In this document: in pieces, positions 1-7,150 of the stretch
Numbering within the stretch: the first letter of the stretch is position 1
How the letters are laid out: every line of letters begins with the position of its first letter
From: Desulfovibrio sp.
GTDB taxonomy: Bacteria > Desulfobacterota > Desulfovibrionia > Desulfovibrionales > Desulfovibrionaceae
Direction of reading: 5' to 3'
Assembly (NCBI GenBank): GCA_031282465.1
Contig: JAITDR010000073.1
Coordinates: 1 to 19,326, forward strand
DNA length: 19,326 bases
Program-made: the position numbers and the translations under genes
Notes under the pieces: model-generated
What the model saw: the letters and a program-made list of their open reading frames with translations, nothing else
Told to the model about the DNA's origin: nothing
Databases searched by the model: none

Positions 1-129
1 TACCGGCCTATCAAAAAGCCGGTGACTCTTCGACTTGATGCTGACGTGCTGGAATGGTTTAAGTACCATCATCCGAAGTACCAATCAGCCATTAATGCGG
101 CCCTAAGGGAGTATGTCTCGACGCATTGA
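1..129 (+). CDS. brnA: BrnA-like antitoxin, C-terminal fragment (gene enters from the left edge)
   Basis: The plus frame starting at base 1 is open for 42 codons and ends at TGA 127-129; the start lies outside the window. The readable part contains KKPVTLRLDADVLEWFK, then a short spacer, then a helix ending in INAALREYV. This is the ribbon-helix-helix C-terminus typical of the BrnA/CopG-like antitoxin family, where a beta strand (VTLRLD) precedes two helices (VLEWFK and the SAINAALREYV region). In the family, BrnA neutralises the RNase toxin BrnT and represses its own promoter as a dimer. brnT would be expected immediately upstream, outside the window. No toxin or partner gene follows. The family call rests on motif recognition in a fragment, so a closely related MetJ/CopG antitoxin is possible. 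Confidence 0.72.
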   Translation, partial: YRPIKKPVTLRLDADVLEWFKYHHPKYQSAINAALREYVSTH

Positions 130-457
130 TGATACGCAGGGCAAAATTTTCTGTTCGTCATTCTCCAGTGATGCATCCGCAATAGCTCGCGATTTCTCGC
201 AACTTTTTGAATTTCCCTGCAGTGGGTTGGACGGAACTGAACTGACGGCTTCATGAATGCCATATATAGTCAACACCCTAAAATCATTTAGAATATTTTA
301 TACAATGAACCACATCGTATACCCATGAGGCTCTTGGAGTCAAAAGAAGTCATGCCGTAGACCCTTCCACTGGCAAAGGGCTGACGGAAGACCACCAGAG
401 CAAGGTGACGTTCGCCATACACGGCGGAGCTATCCAGCATTGTTGCGTCACAGCGCA
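130..457. other. Gene-poor, AT-richer stretch between antitoxin end and hypothetical gene
   Basis: No convincing gene is present. Composition is visibly more AT-rich than the rest of the window, especially at 255-320. A 50-codon minus-strand frame (288-440) begins 17 bases after the stop of the 458-1570 gene, but it has no Shine-Dalgarno sequence and no family resemblance I can name. A 64-codon minus frame at 69-263 overlaps the antitoxin gene and looks like a shadow. I see no clear terminator hairpin for either flanking gene. Together with the toxin-antitoxin remnant, this may mark the edge of an accessory segment. Confidence 0.5.
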
Positions 458-1570
458 TCATTCAGTATCTTCAAGTGCAGATATATCGCTGAGGATAATG
501 GTTCTTCTCTTTTTTGTATATTCCACTTCGACCAAACTGCCGAAATATTTCCTGGCGACTTCTTCAAGCCCGCTTTTTACTTCCGCCTTATAGACTTTTC
601 CTTCGTCGGACGTCAGCGCAAGCGTGCCGTTTTTTCTATCGACTATATCCAGATAGCCCGTAAGTTTCTCAGGGTATTGCCGGGGCGCGGGACCCAGCGC
701 CGGGACGGCGGCGCGGGCGGCCCGCTTTATCTCACTCTGGCCGGCGGAAAACGTAACTTGTTTCGTTTTTGTCGATAGTCCGACGGTTTTGACGATCTTC
801 CCGTCGGGCGCCAGCTCTTTGACTGCCGCAATAAAATTGACAAGATAGCTTTCATCGGGAATGTTTTTCTGCAATGTCTCGAAATCCCCGGAAGCGATAC
901 ATTCAATATTGGTTACGACATCATTCAGGACGTCCTGCGGGTCGGGCTGAAAAAAACTGATTTGTTCACCGGCAAGCCTGGACAGCTTCAAGGTAACGCC
1001 GAAGCTCCCCGGTGTATCGACGGCCATTTCCGTCATGAACGGGCGCGCCTGAGGGTCTTTTTTGCGCAAATCGGCGTAAGGACGCTTGGCAATCCTCTGC
1101 GTTGTACGCGCGAACAAACCGGTCAGGCTGTCCACTCGTTTCATGACGACCTTGATGGGCGCGGACCCGAAACGTATGCCGTTGCCGTAAAGACGCATGC
1201 TCAGCGCCGCGCCGCGCATGTTCGACGCCTGCTCGGCCCAGAACCGATCCCGGGTAATATCATCCAGAAACTGCAACAAAGCGTTGCGCACTTCCGGCGG
1301 AGGAAACCCGGCAAGGCCGCAAGCGCACAGACGTTCCGCGTAGGACAGGTCGTTCCCTTTACGGGCGAAAGACGCGGCATCACGATACAGACCGGAGCGC
1401 ATCGGTTCGTTGTCGGGGGCGACGGCCATACTCGCGGCGGCTTGTTCCTCAAAAGACGCGGCCTCAATAAAATACCCGAAAGCTTCAGCCTGTTGCCCCG
1501 CGGAGAAGGCTTCTTCGGCTCTTTGCGCGCAGCGCTGCGCCTCATCATGCAGTTGACGGTCTACACTCAT
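458..1570 (-). CDS. Conserved-type hypothetical protein with helical N-terminus and small beta C-terminal domain
   Basis: I do not recognise this 370-residue protein. The frame stays open upstream to 1855, into argH, but the start at 1570 is preferred. It has AAGGA seven bases upstream, and the extra 95 residues would be Arg/Cys-rich and overlap the argH stop. Residues about 1-115 are Ala/Glu-rich amphipathic helices resembling TPR-like helical hairpins. The middle (about 130-280) is mixed alpha/beta. The last 75 residues (about 295-370), after an Ala/Pro linker, alternate short strands with charged turns (GYLDIVDRKNGTLALTSDEG, later VEVEYTKKRR) like a small beta-barrel or OB-like module. There is no signal peptide or membrane segment, so it is probably cytoplasmic. 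It starts 116 bases after argH on the same strand and may be transcribed with the arg genes, though nothing in it suggests a role in arginine metabolism. Confidence 0.8.
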   Translation of the reverse strand: MSVDRQLHDEAQRCAQRAEEAFSAGQQAEAFGYFIEAASFEEQAAASMAVAPDNEPMRSGLYRDAASFARKGNDLSYAERLCACGLAGFPPPEVRNALLQFLDDITRDRFWAEQASNMRGAALSMRLYGNGIRFGSAPIKVVMKRVDSLTGLFARTTQRIAKRPYADLRKKDPQARPFMTEMAVDTPGSFGVTLKLSRLAGEQISFFQPDPQDVLNDVVTNIECIASGDFETLQKNIPDESYLVNFIAAVKELAPDGKIVKTVGLSTKTKQVTFSAGQSEIKRAARAAVPALGPAPRQYPEKLTGYLDIVDRKNGTLALTSDEGKVYKAEVKSGLEEVARKYFGSLVEVEYTKKRRTIILSDISALEDTE

Positions 1571-1686
1571 CAGATATTCCTTTATGTTTCGAACCTCTCC
1601 TTTCAGGGAGATTCCTGCCTGATGCCCGACAAAGCCCGGGCACATCGTAACCGTTCGCATCCCAAACGGAGAGTGAAGACAGGACA

Positions 1687-3063
1687 TCAGCGGCGCAGTT
1701 CCGCGATCTGGCGTTGCACGGACAGCGGGCCGGTTCCTCCGGGGCTTTCGCGGCGGGCGACCGCGCGCTCGTAGTTCAGAACATCGCGCACATCGTCCGC
1801 AATCAGCGGGTGAATGCCCTGCAACACGTCCGCAGGCAAATCTTCCAGTCCGCAAGCGCGGCCGGCCGCTTCATCAACGGCTTTGCCCGCCGCGCGGTAC
1901 GCGTCGCGGAACGGGACGCCCCGCGCCGCGAGGTAGTCGGCCAGTTCCGTGGCGTTGACGAAACCTTTGCGCAGGGCCTCATGCATCTTTTCGGGCACAA
2001 AGACCACCTCGCCCAGCAACCCGGTCATCACGCGCAGGGACAACGCAACAGTCGCGTCCGTGTCCAGAAATTGTTCCTTGTCTTCCTGCAGATCCCGGTT
2101 GTAGGTCATGGGCAGCCCTTTCATCACCGTCAGCAGCGAGAGCAGCGCGCCGTATACGCGCCCGCATTTGCCGCGCGTCAGTTCGGCCGTATCGGGATTG
2201 CGCTTTTGCGGCATGATGCTGGAGCCTGTGGAATACGCGTCAGGCAACCGTATAAACCCGAAGGCGGGCGAAGCCCAAAGAATGATATCCTCGCTCAGGC
2301 GGGAAAGATGCATCATGATGAGGGAAGCGCAGAACAGGGCTTCCAGGACGAAATCGCGGTCGGACACGGCATCCATGCTGTTGCGGAAGACGCCGCGCAT
2401 ATCCAGTTCGGCGGCGACGGCCCGGGGATCCAGGGGAAAGGTCGAGCCGGCCAGGGCGGCCGCGCCCAGCGGACAGACGCGGATGCGCCCGTCCGCTTCG
2501 GCCAGCCGCTCCGCGTCGCGCCGGAACATCCAGGCATACGCCAAAAGATGCTGGGCCGCGCTCACCGGCTGGCCGGGCTGCAGGTGGGTGAAGCCGGGCA
2601 TAATCAGGTCCGCGTGCCGTTCGGCGCTGTCGACGAGGACGGCGATAAGGGCGCGCAGCAACGCCTGCCAGTCGCGGGTTCTGTCCGAAACGAAAAGACG
2701 GAAATCAAGGGCCACCTGGTCGTTGCGGCTGCGGCCCGTATGCAGTTTTTTGCCGACGTCGCCCGCCAGTTCGGTCAGCCGGCGCTCAATATTCATGTGC
2801 AGGTCTTCGTCCGCGGCGCTCCAGACGAAACTGCCGGACTCAATTTCATCAAGTACCGCGTCGAGTCCCCGTACCAGCATCGCGGCCTCGTCCGGGCTGA
2901 TGACGCTCTGTGCGGCCAGCATGCGGGCGTGGGCCTTCGACCCGGCTATGTCCTGACGGTACAGGGCGCGGTCATAGGAAACAGACTGGGTGAATTCCTC
3001 GACAAGAGGATGCGCGCCCCGCGAAGAACGGGCGAGCGCGAGCGCGGCGCCTTTACCGGTCAC
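1687..3063 (-). CDS. argH: Argininosuccinate lyase (ArgH)
   Basis: Cleaves argininosuccinate to arginine and fumarate, the last step of arginine synthesis, in the cytoplasm. Family features visible are [20 protein letters not shown] near the N-terminus, [13 protein letters not shown], the TxLQPGQP region, and the fumarase/aspartase-superfamily signature [12 protein letters not shown] with its flexible catalytic loop. The frame is open up to 3195, but that would overlap argG by over 140 bases. The best start is GTG at 3061-3063, giving 458 residues, the family's usual length. It overlaps the argG stop by 11 bases and has a weak AGGCGG upstream. The conserved WGGRF motif expected just before the HPLVEEF segment is absent; the sequence reads [16 protein letters not shown], as if WGGRFSRG had been altered by substitutions. 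The core is intact, so the enzyme is probably functional, but the N-terminus is unusual and the start is uncertain. Confidence 0.93.
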   Translation of the reverse strand: MTGKGAALALARSSRGAHPLVEEFTQSVSYDRALYRQDIAGSKAHARMLAAQSVISPDEAAMLVRGLDAVLDEIESGSFVWSAADEDLHMNIERRLTELAGDVGKKLHTGRSRNDQVALDFRLFVSDRTRDWQALLRALIAVLVDSAERHADLIMPGFTHLQPGQPVSAAQHLLAYAWMFRRDAERLAEADGRIRVCPLGAAALAGSTFPLDPRAVAAELDMRGVFRNSMDAVSDRDFVLEALFCASLIMMHLSRLSEDIILWASPAFGFIRLPDAYSTGSSIMPQKRNPDTAELTRGKCGRVYGALLSLLTVMKGLPMTYNRDLQEDKEQFLDTDATVALSLRVMTGLLGEVVFVPEKMHEALRKGFVNATELADYLAARGVPFRDAYRAAGKAVDEAAGRACGLEDLPADVLQGIHPLIADDVRDVLNYERAVARRESPGGTGPLSVQRQIAELRR

Positions 3064-4300
3064 AACATGCGCCGCCTGCTTCGGCTGCGCGCGATGGTGA
3101 CGCCGGCTGCCGGCGCCAGTAACCCTGAATGCGCAGACCGTTAAGCCGGATGAAGCCGTAGGCGTCGGCCTGATTGTAAACGTCGTCGCGCTCAAAGGTG
3201 GCCAGGTCCTTGCGGAACAGCGAGTTCGGCGACTTGCGTCCCACAGGATATATGCCCCCCTTGTACAACTTGACGCGCGCAGTGCCGGTCAACACCTCCC
3301 GGCTCTTGTCCATGAACGCCTGCAGGCAGTCGCGTTCGGGCGAATACCAGAAGCCGTTGTACACGGCGGCCGCGTAGCGGGGTATGAGGGCATCGCGCAG
3401 GTGCAGCACTTCCCTGTCCGTGCAGATGCCTTCCAGGTCGCGTCCTGCCGCGTAGAGGATGCTGCCGCCGGGGGTTTCATAGACCCCGCGCGACTTCATG
3501 CCCACAAAGCGGTTCTCCACCATGTCCAGACGTCCGACGCCGTGCCTGCCGCCTATGCCGTTCAACGCGCGGATAAGGGCGTCAGGCGTCAGGCGTTGTC
3601 CGTTCACCGCGACGGGATCACCGGCTTCAAAGTCTATTTCCACATATTCAGGCTTGTCAGGGGCCTTTTCAGGAGGCACGGAAAGGGTATGCGTGCCCGG
3701 CCCGGCCTCTTCCCACGGATCCTCCAGTTCGCCGCTTTCGTAGGAAAGATGCAGCATGTTGCGGTCCATGCTGTAGCGTTTGGCAGCGGCGGAGAGGGGG
3801 ATGTCGTGTTTTTCCGCAAAGTTGTTGAGGTCCGTGCGCGATTTGAGATTCCATATCCGCCAGGGGGCGATGACGGCCAGGTGCGGGGCCAAGGCGTAGA
3901 CGGCCAGTTCAAAGCGGACCTGGTCGTTGCCCTTGCCGGTCGCGCCGTGAGCCACGGCGTCCGCGCCCTCGGCGGCGGCTATCTCCGTAAGCCGTTTGGC
4001 TATCAAGGGGCGGGCTACGGAGGTGCCGAGCAGGTAGCGGCCCTCATACACAGCCGCGGCGCGCAACAGGGGAAAGATGAAGTCGCGCGCGAATTCCTCG
4101 CGCAGGTCTTCCACATAGGCCTTGGATGCCCCGGTTTTCAGGGCCTTTTCCTCTATACCGGACAATTCTTCTTCCTGCCCCAGGTCGCAGGTCAGGGTAA
4201 CGACTTCGCAGTTGTATTCCTCTATCAGCCAGCGGAGAATGACTGAAGTATCCAGCCCGCCGGAGTATGCGAGTACGACTTTCCGCGGTGTTTTGCGCAT
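3053..4300 (-). CDS. argG: Argininosuccinate synthase (ArgG)
   Basis: Joins citrulline and aspartate with ATP to give argininosuccinate. The start at 4300 has AAGGA seven bases upstream and places the PP-loop motif YSGGLDTS at residues 12-19, as in the family. Further signatures are [15 protein letters not shown], the [20 protein letters not shown] region and PGGSILY. The length is 415 residues, slightly above the usual 395-405 or so. The excess is at the C-terminus: after FIRLNGLRI the protein leaves the family pattern and ends in an Arg/Ala/Cys-rich tail ([18 protein letters not shown] and on). This tail is exactly where the argH reading frame begins. Its leader is not ordinary spacer: the 83 bases upstream (4313-4395) are a decayed copy of the argF 3' end. 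It sits between argF and argH in one apparent operon. Confidence 0.95.
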   Translation of the reverse strand: MRKTPRKVVLAYSGGLDTSVILRWLIEEYNCEVVTLTCDLGQEEELSGIEEKALKTGASKAYVEDLREEFARDFIFPLLRAAAVYEGRYLLGTSVARPLIAKRLTEIAAAEGADAVAHGATGKGNDQVRFELAVYALAPHLAVIAPWRIWNLKSRTDLNNFAEKHDIPLSAAAKRYSMDRNMLHLSYESGELEDPWEEAGPGTHTLSVPPEKAPDKPEYVEIDFEAGDPVAVNGQRLTPDALIRALNGIGGRHGVGRLDMVENRFVGMKSRGVYETPGGSILYAAGRDLEGICTDREVLHLRDALIPRYAAAVYNGFWYSPERDCLQAFMDKSREVLTGTARVKLYKGGIYPVGRKSPNSLFRKDLATFERDDVYNQADAYGFIRLNGLRIQGYWRRQPASPSRAAEAGGACCDR

Positions 4301-4312
4301 CAGCGTGTCCTT

Positions 4313-4478
4313 GTGCGGGTGTCCTGTTGTGTGAATGTTCGTTTCATAAGCGCCGGTTGTATGTTCAGGCGCTTTTCGGCCTGATCGAACGCTATGCGCG
4401 GGCATCCTGTTCAGCGAATACCCGTTCCATGAGCGCCATTTGCATGTGCAGACGGTTTTCGGCCTGGTCGAACACTAT
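4313..4478 (-). repeat. 83-bp decayed tandem duplication of the argF 3' end
   Basis: Copy 1 (4396-4478) encodes the ArgF C-terminus; copy 2 (4313-4395) fills most of the argF-argG gap. Read on the minus strand both begin ATAG(T/C)GTTCGA(C/T)CAGGCC and remain aligned without any gap. I counted 64 of 83 positions identical (77%), with mostly transitions among the differences. In the frame aligned to argF, copy 2 is still open ([10 protein letters not shown] and on) and runs into a TGA overlapping the argG ATG as TGATG. This suggests that ancestral argF ended there and was translationally coupled to argG before the duplication shifted the frame. Confidence 0.93.
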
Positions 4479-5306
4479 CGAAGCCGGGCCTTCAAACACT
4501 TCAAAGCTGACCTCTTCGCCCTTGTGGGCGGGCAGACAGTGCATGAACAAGGCTCCGGGCGCGGCCGCGGACATGAGCGCATCATCCACGAAAAAGCCTT
4601 TGAAAGCCGGCTCCCTGGCCTTTTGCTCGGCTTCCTGCCCCATGGAGGCCCATACGTCGGTGTTGACGAAATGCGCCCCGGCAACGGCTTCACGCGGGTT
4701 GTCGGTCAGGGTGACGGCGGCGCCGGCTGCCTGCACTTCGCTCAATAGTGAGGGGTCGGGGCTGTAACCGTGAGGGCAGGCCAGCGCCAACGTGAAACCG
4801 AAAACATGGGCGGCTTCAATAAACGAGTTAGCCATATTGTTGCCGTCGCCTACCCAGGCGACCTTGATTTTTTCAAGGTCCGGCCTGTGCTCGTACATGG
4901 TGAACACGTCACTCAACACCTGGCAGGGGTGGCCCTGGTCGGTCAGGGCGTTGATTACCGGGACGCCGCTGTATTCCGCGAGTTTACGTACTTTTTCTTC
5001 TGAAAAAGTGCGCACCACGATGCCGTCGTTGTAGCGGCCTATCACCCTGGCCGTGTCTTCAAGAGGTTCGGACCGCCCGAGCTGGCTCTCCAGAGGCGTC
5101 ATGAAAATGCACTGGCCGCCGAGACGCCGGATGCCGACTTCAAAGGACAATCTGGTGCGCGTCGAGGCTTTCTCGAAAAGCAGCACTATGGTTTTGCCGC
5201 GCAGAAGCTCGCTGCGGAAGCGGTTTTTCTTGATTTCACCGGCCCGGACAAGCAGGGAGCGGGCATCAGGGCCGAGGTCTCGAATTCTTATGAAATGTCT
5301 GGGCAT
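4392..5306 (-). CDS. argF: Ornithine carbamoyltransferase (ArgF)
   Basis: Transfers the carbamoyl group from carbamoyl phosphate to ornithine, making citrulline. At 304 residues it has the normal length. The start at 5306 is preceded by GGAGGT, while the longer frame to 5354 has no such support. Carbamoyl-phosphate-binding STRTR is at residues 48-52 and HPCQ at 126-129. The ornithine loop DVWASMG and the HCLP motif near residue 262 distinguish it from aspartate and other carbamoyltransferases. It is the first gene of the argF-argG-argH cluster, with a candidate sigma-70 promoter just upstream. The TAG stop (4392-4394) lies exactly at the junction of an 83-base tandem duplication. Because 83 is not a multiple of three, the stop appears to be created by the duplication, and the former C-terminus is now intergenic. 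Confidence 0.96.
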   Translation of the reverse strand: MPRHFIRIRDLGPDARSLLVRAGEIKKNRFRSELLRGKTIVLLFEKASTRTRLSFEVGIRRLGGQCIFMTPLESQLGRSEPLEDTARVIGRYNDGIVVRTFSEEKVRKLAEYSGVPVINALTDQGHPCQVLSDVFTMYEHRPDLEKIKVAWVGDGNNMANSFIEAAHVFGFTLALACPHGYSPDPSLLSEVQAAGAAVTLTDNPREAVAGAHFVNTDVWASMGQEAEQKAREPAFKGFFVDDALMSAAAPGALFMHCLPAHKGEEVSFEVFEGPASIVFDQAENRLHMQMALMERVFAEQDARA

Positions 5307-5341
5307 AGCACCTCCATTCCGGCGACGGCGCAAGGAGCAAC

Positions 5342-5371
5342 ACCATACCGGCAAATTCGGCCGCTTGTAAA
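5342..5371 (-). promoter_or_regulatory. Candidate sigma-70 promoter for argF-argG-argH
   Basis: On the minus strand TTTACA (5366-5371) and TATGGT (5342-5347) are separated by 18 bases and lie about 35 bases upstream of the argF start. Both hexamers deviate somewhat from consensus. I see no obvious ARG-box palindrome overlapping them. Confidence 0.45.
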
Positions 5372-5412
5372 GAGACGGGAAACCCGCCTCCGCGCCGGTA
5401 AACGCCCGGTGC

Positions 5413-5437
5413 CCGCCGTGGATGGGACGAACGGCGG
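5413..5437. other. Inverted repeat between carbonic anhydrase remnant and argF promoter
   Basis: Arms CCGCCGT (5413-5419) and ACGGCGG (5431-5437) are perfectly complementary around an 11-base loop. No T-run follows on either strand, so it is not a standard intrinsic terminator. It could be a weak terminator for the carbonic anhydrase transcript or simply a chance stem in GC-rich DNA. Confidence 0.4.
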
Positions 5438-5467
5438 CGGATGCGCATTATCACCCGCTCCCGCTGC

Positions 5468-5715
5468 TTAACTGAATACAGGCCTCGCGCCGGCTTCCCG
5501 CAACAGGCGGTTGTTCGGATATCCCTTGCACCTGAGAAACGCGTCAACCTGTTTCTTGCCGACAGTGACGGCATGCTTCAACACATGCCGCTTAACGAAG
5601 TACGGGCCTGGCATTCACTTCCTGCAGCGGACGATTGTTGGGATATCCCATGCACTTGAGAAACGCGGCAACCTGTTCCTTGCCGATGGTGACGGTATGC
5701 TTCAACACATACCAT
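5468..5715 (-). repeat. 124-bp decayed tandem duplication of the carbonic anhydrase 3' end
   Basis: Copy A (5592-5715) is the last 40 codons plus stop of the carbonic anhydrase gene. Copy B (5468-5591) follows immediately. Minus-strand landmarks shared by both are GTGTTGAAGCAT, CAGGTTG-CGCGTTTCTCA, GGATATCC-AACAA and a final TAA. I counted 98 of 124 positions identical (79%) with no gaps. Copy B, read in the aligned frame, is open for 40 codons (HVLKHAVTVGKKQVDAFLR, then CKGYPNNR) to its own TAA at 5468-5470. The period is 41 codons plus one base, so copy B is out of frame with the gene and cannot be reached by simple readthrough. Confidence 0.95.
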
Positions 5716-6353
5716 CTGACGCCTTCAGAGCAGGGGGGCGTGGTAAGTGAACCGTTAAAATAGATATATTCCCTGCCGACCGGAAGCAATGCAAGCGGAT
5801 TGAACCCCTGATGCAGCGGTTTGGTTTCGCCTGCAGTCTGCGGCATGACGGCCCAGAGGGCGGCCAAGTCGGCATTGCTTTCTCCCTCTTCAAAGAAAAC
5901 GGCCAGCACCGCCGTATTTCCTGCTTTATCCGCATGCACGTAATGTGCTTCCATGGGGAATGCTTTCCCGGCATAGAGGTTTTCGCCGGGGGTGTGAAAG
6001 TGCATCTGTACGAGTTCAAAGGAGATGCCGTCCACGGTCAGGGTATTGCCGTGCGGGAACAGCACCTGCACGGTATGGCCGTTGTTGAGAACGGTGTCTC
6101 CCTTGATTCCGTAACTGAAGACCAGCGGCGGCAGCGTTGTCGCAAAGCGGGGAACGATATTGATAGGCGTCTGGTTTTTGCCGGCTTTACACATGAAAAA
6201 CGACGGGTCGGCTTTATCCCAGTCGGAAGGCCCGAATGCCCCCGTGTAGCCCCAATGCGCTTCTTCAGCAACGCCGCCGCCCGGCAGGGCAAGAAGCAGG
6301 ACAGCGGCCGTCAGCCATACGCGAAACCATAGCGAAGCAACTTTCTTCAGCAT
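5592..6353 (-). CDS. cah: Periplasmic alpha-carbonic anhydrase
   Basis: Zinc enzyme interconverting CO2 and bicarbonate. The start at 6353 has AGGAGGG just upstream and gives 253 residues with a signal peptide: KK at 3-4, a hydrophobic core at about 14-23, and likely cleavage after GVA near residue 29. The alpha class is shown by QTPINI (61-66), the zinc ligands in MHFH (H118, H120) and EAHYVH (H137), and the signature GSLTTPPCSEGVRWYV. In the family such enzymes act in the periplasm, where they could supply bicarbonate or balance pH. The C-terminus (NNRPLQEVNARPVL) looks complete. It lies 224 bases after a lipoprotein gene on the same strand and before the arg operon. The 3' end is tandemly duplicated downstream and the 5' gap contains another tandem repeat. 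Confidence 0.95.
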   Translation of the reverse strand: MLKKVASLWFRVWLTAAVLLLALPGGGVAEEAHWGYTGAFGPSDWDKADPSFFMCKAGKNQTPINIVPRFATTLPPLVFSYGIKGDTVLNNGHTVQVLFPHGNTLTVDGISFELVQMHFHTPGENLYAGKAFPMEAHYVHADKAGNTAVLAVFFEEGESNADLAALWAVMPQTAGETKPLHQGFNPLALLPVGREYIYFNGSLTTPPCSEGVRWYVLKHTVTIGKEQVAAFLKCMGYPNNRPLQEVNARPVLR

Positions 6354-6385
6354 TGTACCCTCCTGCTTTTCCGCAAGGAAATGTT

Positions 6386-6556
6386 GCCGGGAGAACTTGA
6401 GACGACTGTGCCTTGGCGCACGGGTTGCCCGCAACACGGCACTCGGGCCTGCCGGGAGAATATGAGACGACTGCGCCTTGACGCCGCAGGCTGTCCGCAA
6501 CACAACAGCCGAGCCCGCCGGGAGAATATGATGCGCCCGCGCCCCTCGGACGTTCC
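6386..6556. repeat. 65-66-bp imperfect tandem repeat, two full copies and a degraded third
   Basis: Units begin at 6386, 6451 and 6517, each with GCCGGGAGAA followed by (C/T)TTGA or TATGA. Units 1 and 2 share long stretches (GAGACGACTG-GCCTTG, CCGCAACAC). Unit 3 keeps the first 14 or so bases and then only partial similarity. On the minus strand each full unit carries a GTGTTGCGG core inside a possible small stem (GGCTGT/ACAGCC in unit 2). The array fills the gap between the lipoprotein gene and the carbonic anhydrase gene. There are too few units, which are too long and spacerless, for a CRISPR. Confidence 0.85.
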
Positions 6557-6577
6557 GCGTCGCCTTGTGTGCTGCCG

Positions 6578-7048
6578 TTATTCGTGTTGCACGACGGCTC
6601 TGCCGTCCCCGAGGCCGACGACGCGAACTCTGTCGCCGCGCACGAAATATTCCGTGTGACCCTGCACTACTATGACCATCCTGCCGCCGTCCAGTTCAAT
6701 AGTCAATTGCAGGGCGGGGTACCGGCGATAGGTCATATCGCTGCCGTAGCCGATGTGCGCCCCGACGGCTGCGCCGGCCAGTCCGAAGAGTTCCCGGCCC
6801 GTGCCCAGGCCGAAATAACTGCCCAGCATGCCGCCGACGACGCCGCCGGCCACGGCCGGGGCCAGAGATTTTTCTTCCTTGACCATGACCTCGGCGACAT
6901 CGACCACACGGCCGGAACGGACGGCTTCGACGCTGCGCAGATCACCGTCCGAGTATTGTTTGCCGCCGCATGCCGGAAGCAGCGTTGCGACAAGCAGCGC
7001 GCACCGGACGGCCCGCATGAAGGATGAGTATGCCGACGAACCGCACAT
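6578..7048 (-). CDS. Glycine-zipper outer-membrane lipoprotein (SlyB/Pcp-like)
   Basis: A small lipoprotein of 156 residues. The start at 7048 is set by a near-perfect AAGGAGGT; the frame extends to 7120 without support. The N-terminus has a hydrophobic stretch and the lipobox LLPAC, with Cys27 as the probable lipidation site, so export and anchoring in a membrane are expected. The middle (about residues 65-95) is a Gly-rich pair of hydrophobic segments (AGGVVGGMLGSYFGLGTG, then GLAGAAVGAHIG), the 2TM glycine-zipper pattern of SlyB/Pcp-like proteins. The C-terminal 50 residues form strands (LTIELDGGRMVIVVQ, VRGDRVRVVGLGDG) like the small beta domain that often follows. In the family such proteins contribute to envelope integrity. 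It begins 102 bases after trpA on the same strand, so it may receive trp readthrough, but it has no link to tryptophan. Confidence 0.88.
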   Translation of the reverse strand: MCGSSAYSSFMRAVRCALLVATLLPACGGKQYSDGDLRSVEAVRSGRVVDVAEVMVKEEKSLAPAVAGGVVGGMLGSYFGLGTGRELFGLAGAAVGAHIGYGSDMTYRRYPALQLTIELDGGRMVIVVQGHTEYFVRGDRVRVVGLGDGRAVVQHE

Positions 7049-7150
7049 GTTACCTCCTTGCCGCCGGACGCGCGCCGGACCGGATTCGATACCGTGCCCG
7101 GTGCGCATACGATCGGACATCAGACGTTATCGGCGGTCCGCCGGCAAACT

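Noticed and set aside
69..263. 64-codon minus frame at the left edge
   Set aside because: It overlaps the antitoxin 3' end and lacks a ribosome site or recognisable motif.
288..440. 50-codon minus frame after the hypothetical gene
   Set aside because: It has no Shine-Dalgarno sequence and no recognisable family; reported only as part of the gene-poor stretch.
6386..6556. CRISPR array
   Set aside because: Units of 65-66 bp adjoin each other without unique spacers, number fewer than three, and have no cas genes nearby.
7085..7115. Second sigma-54 promoter (minus strand GGGCACGGTATCGAA) before the glycine-zipper lipoprotein
   Set aside because: It shares GGCACGGTAT with the true candidate but lacks the invariant GC ten bases after GG.
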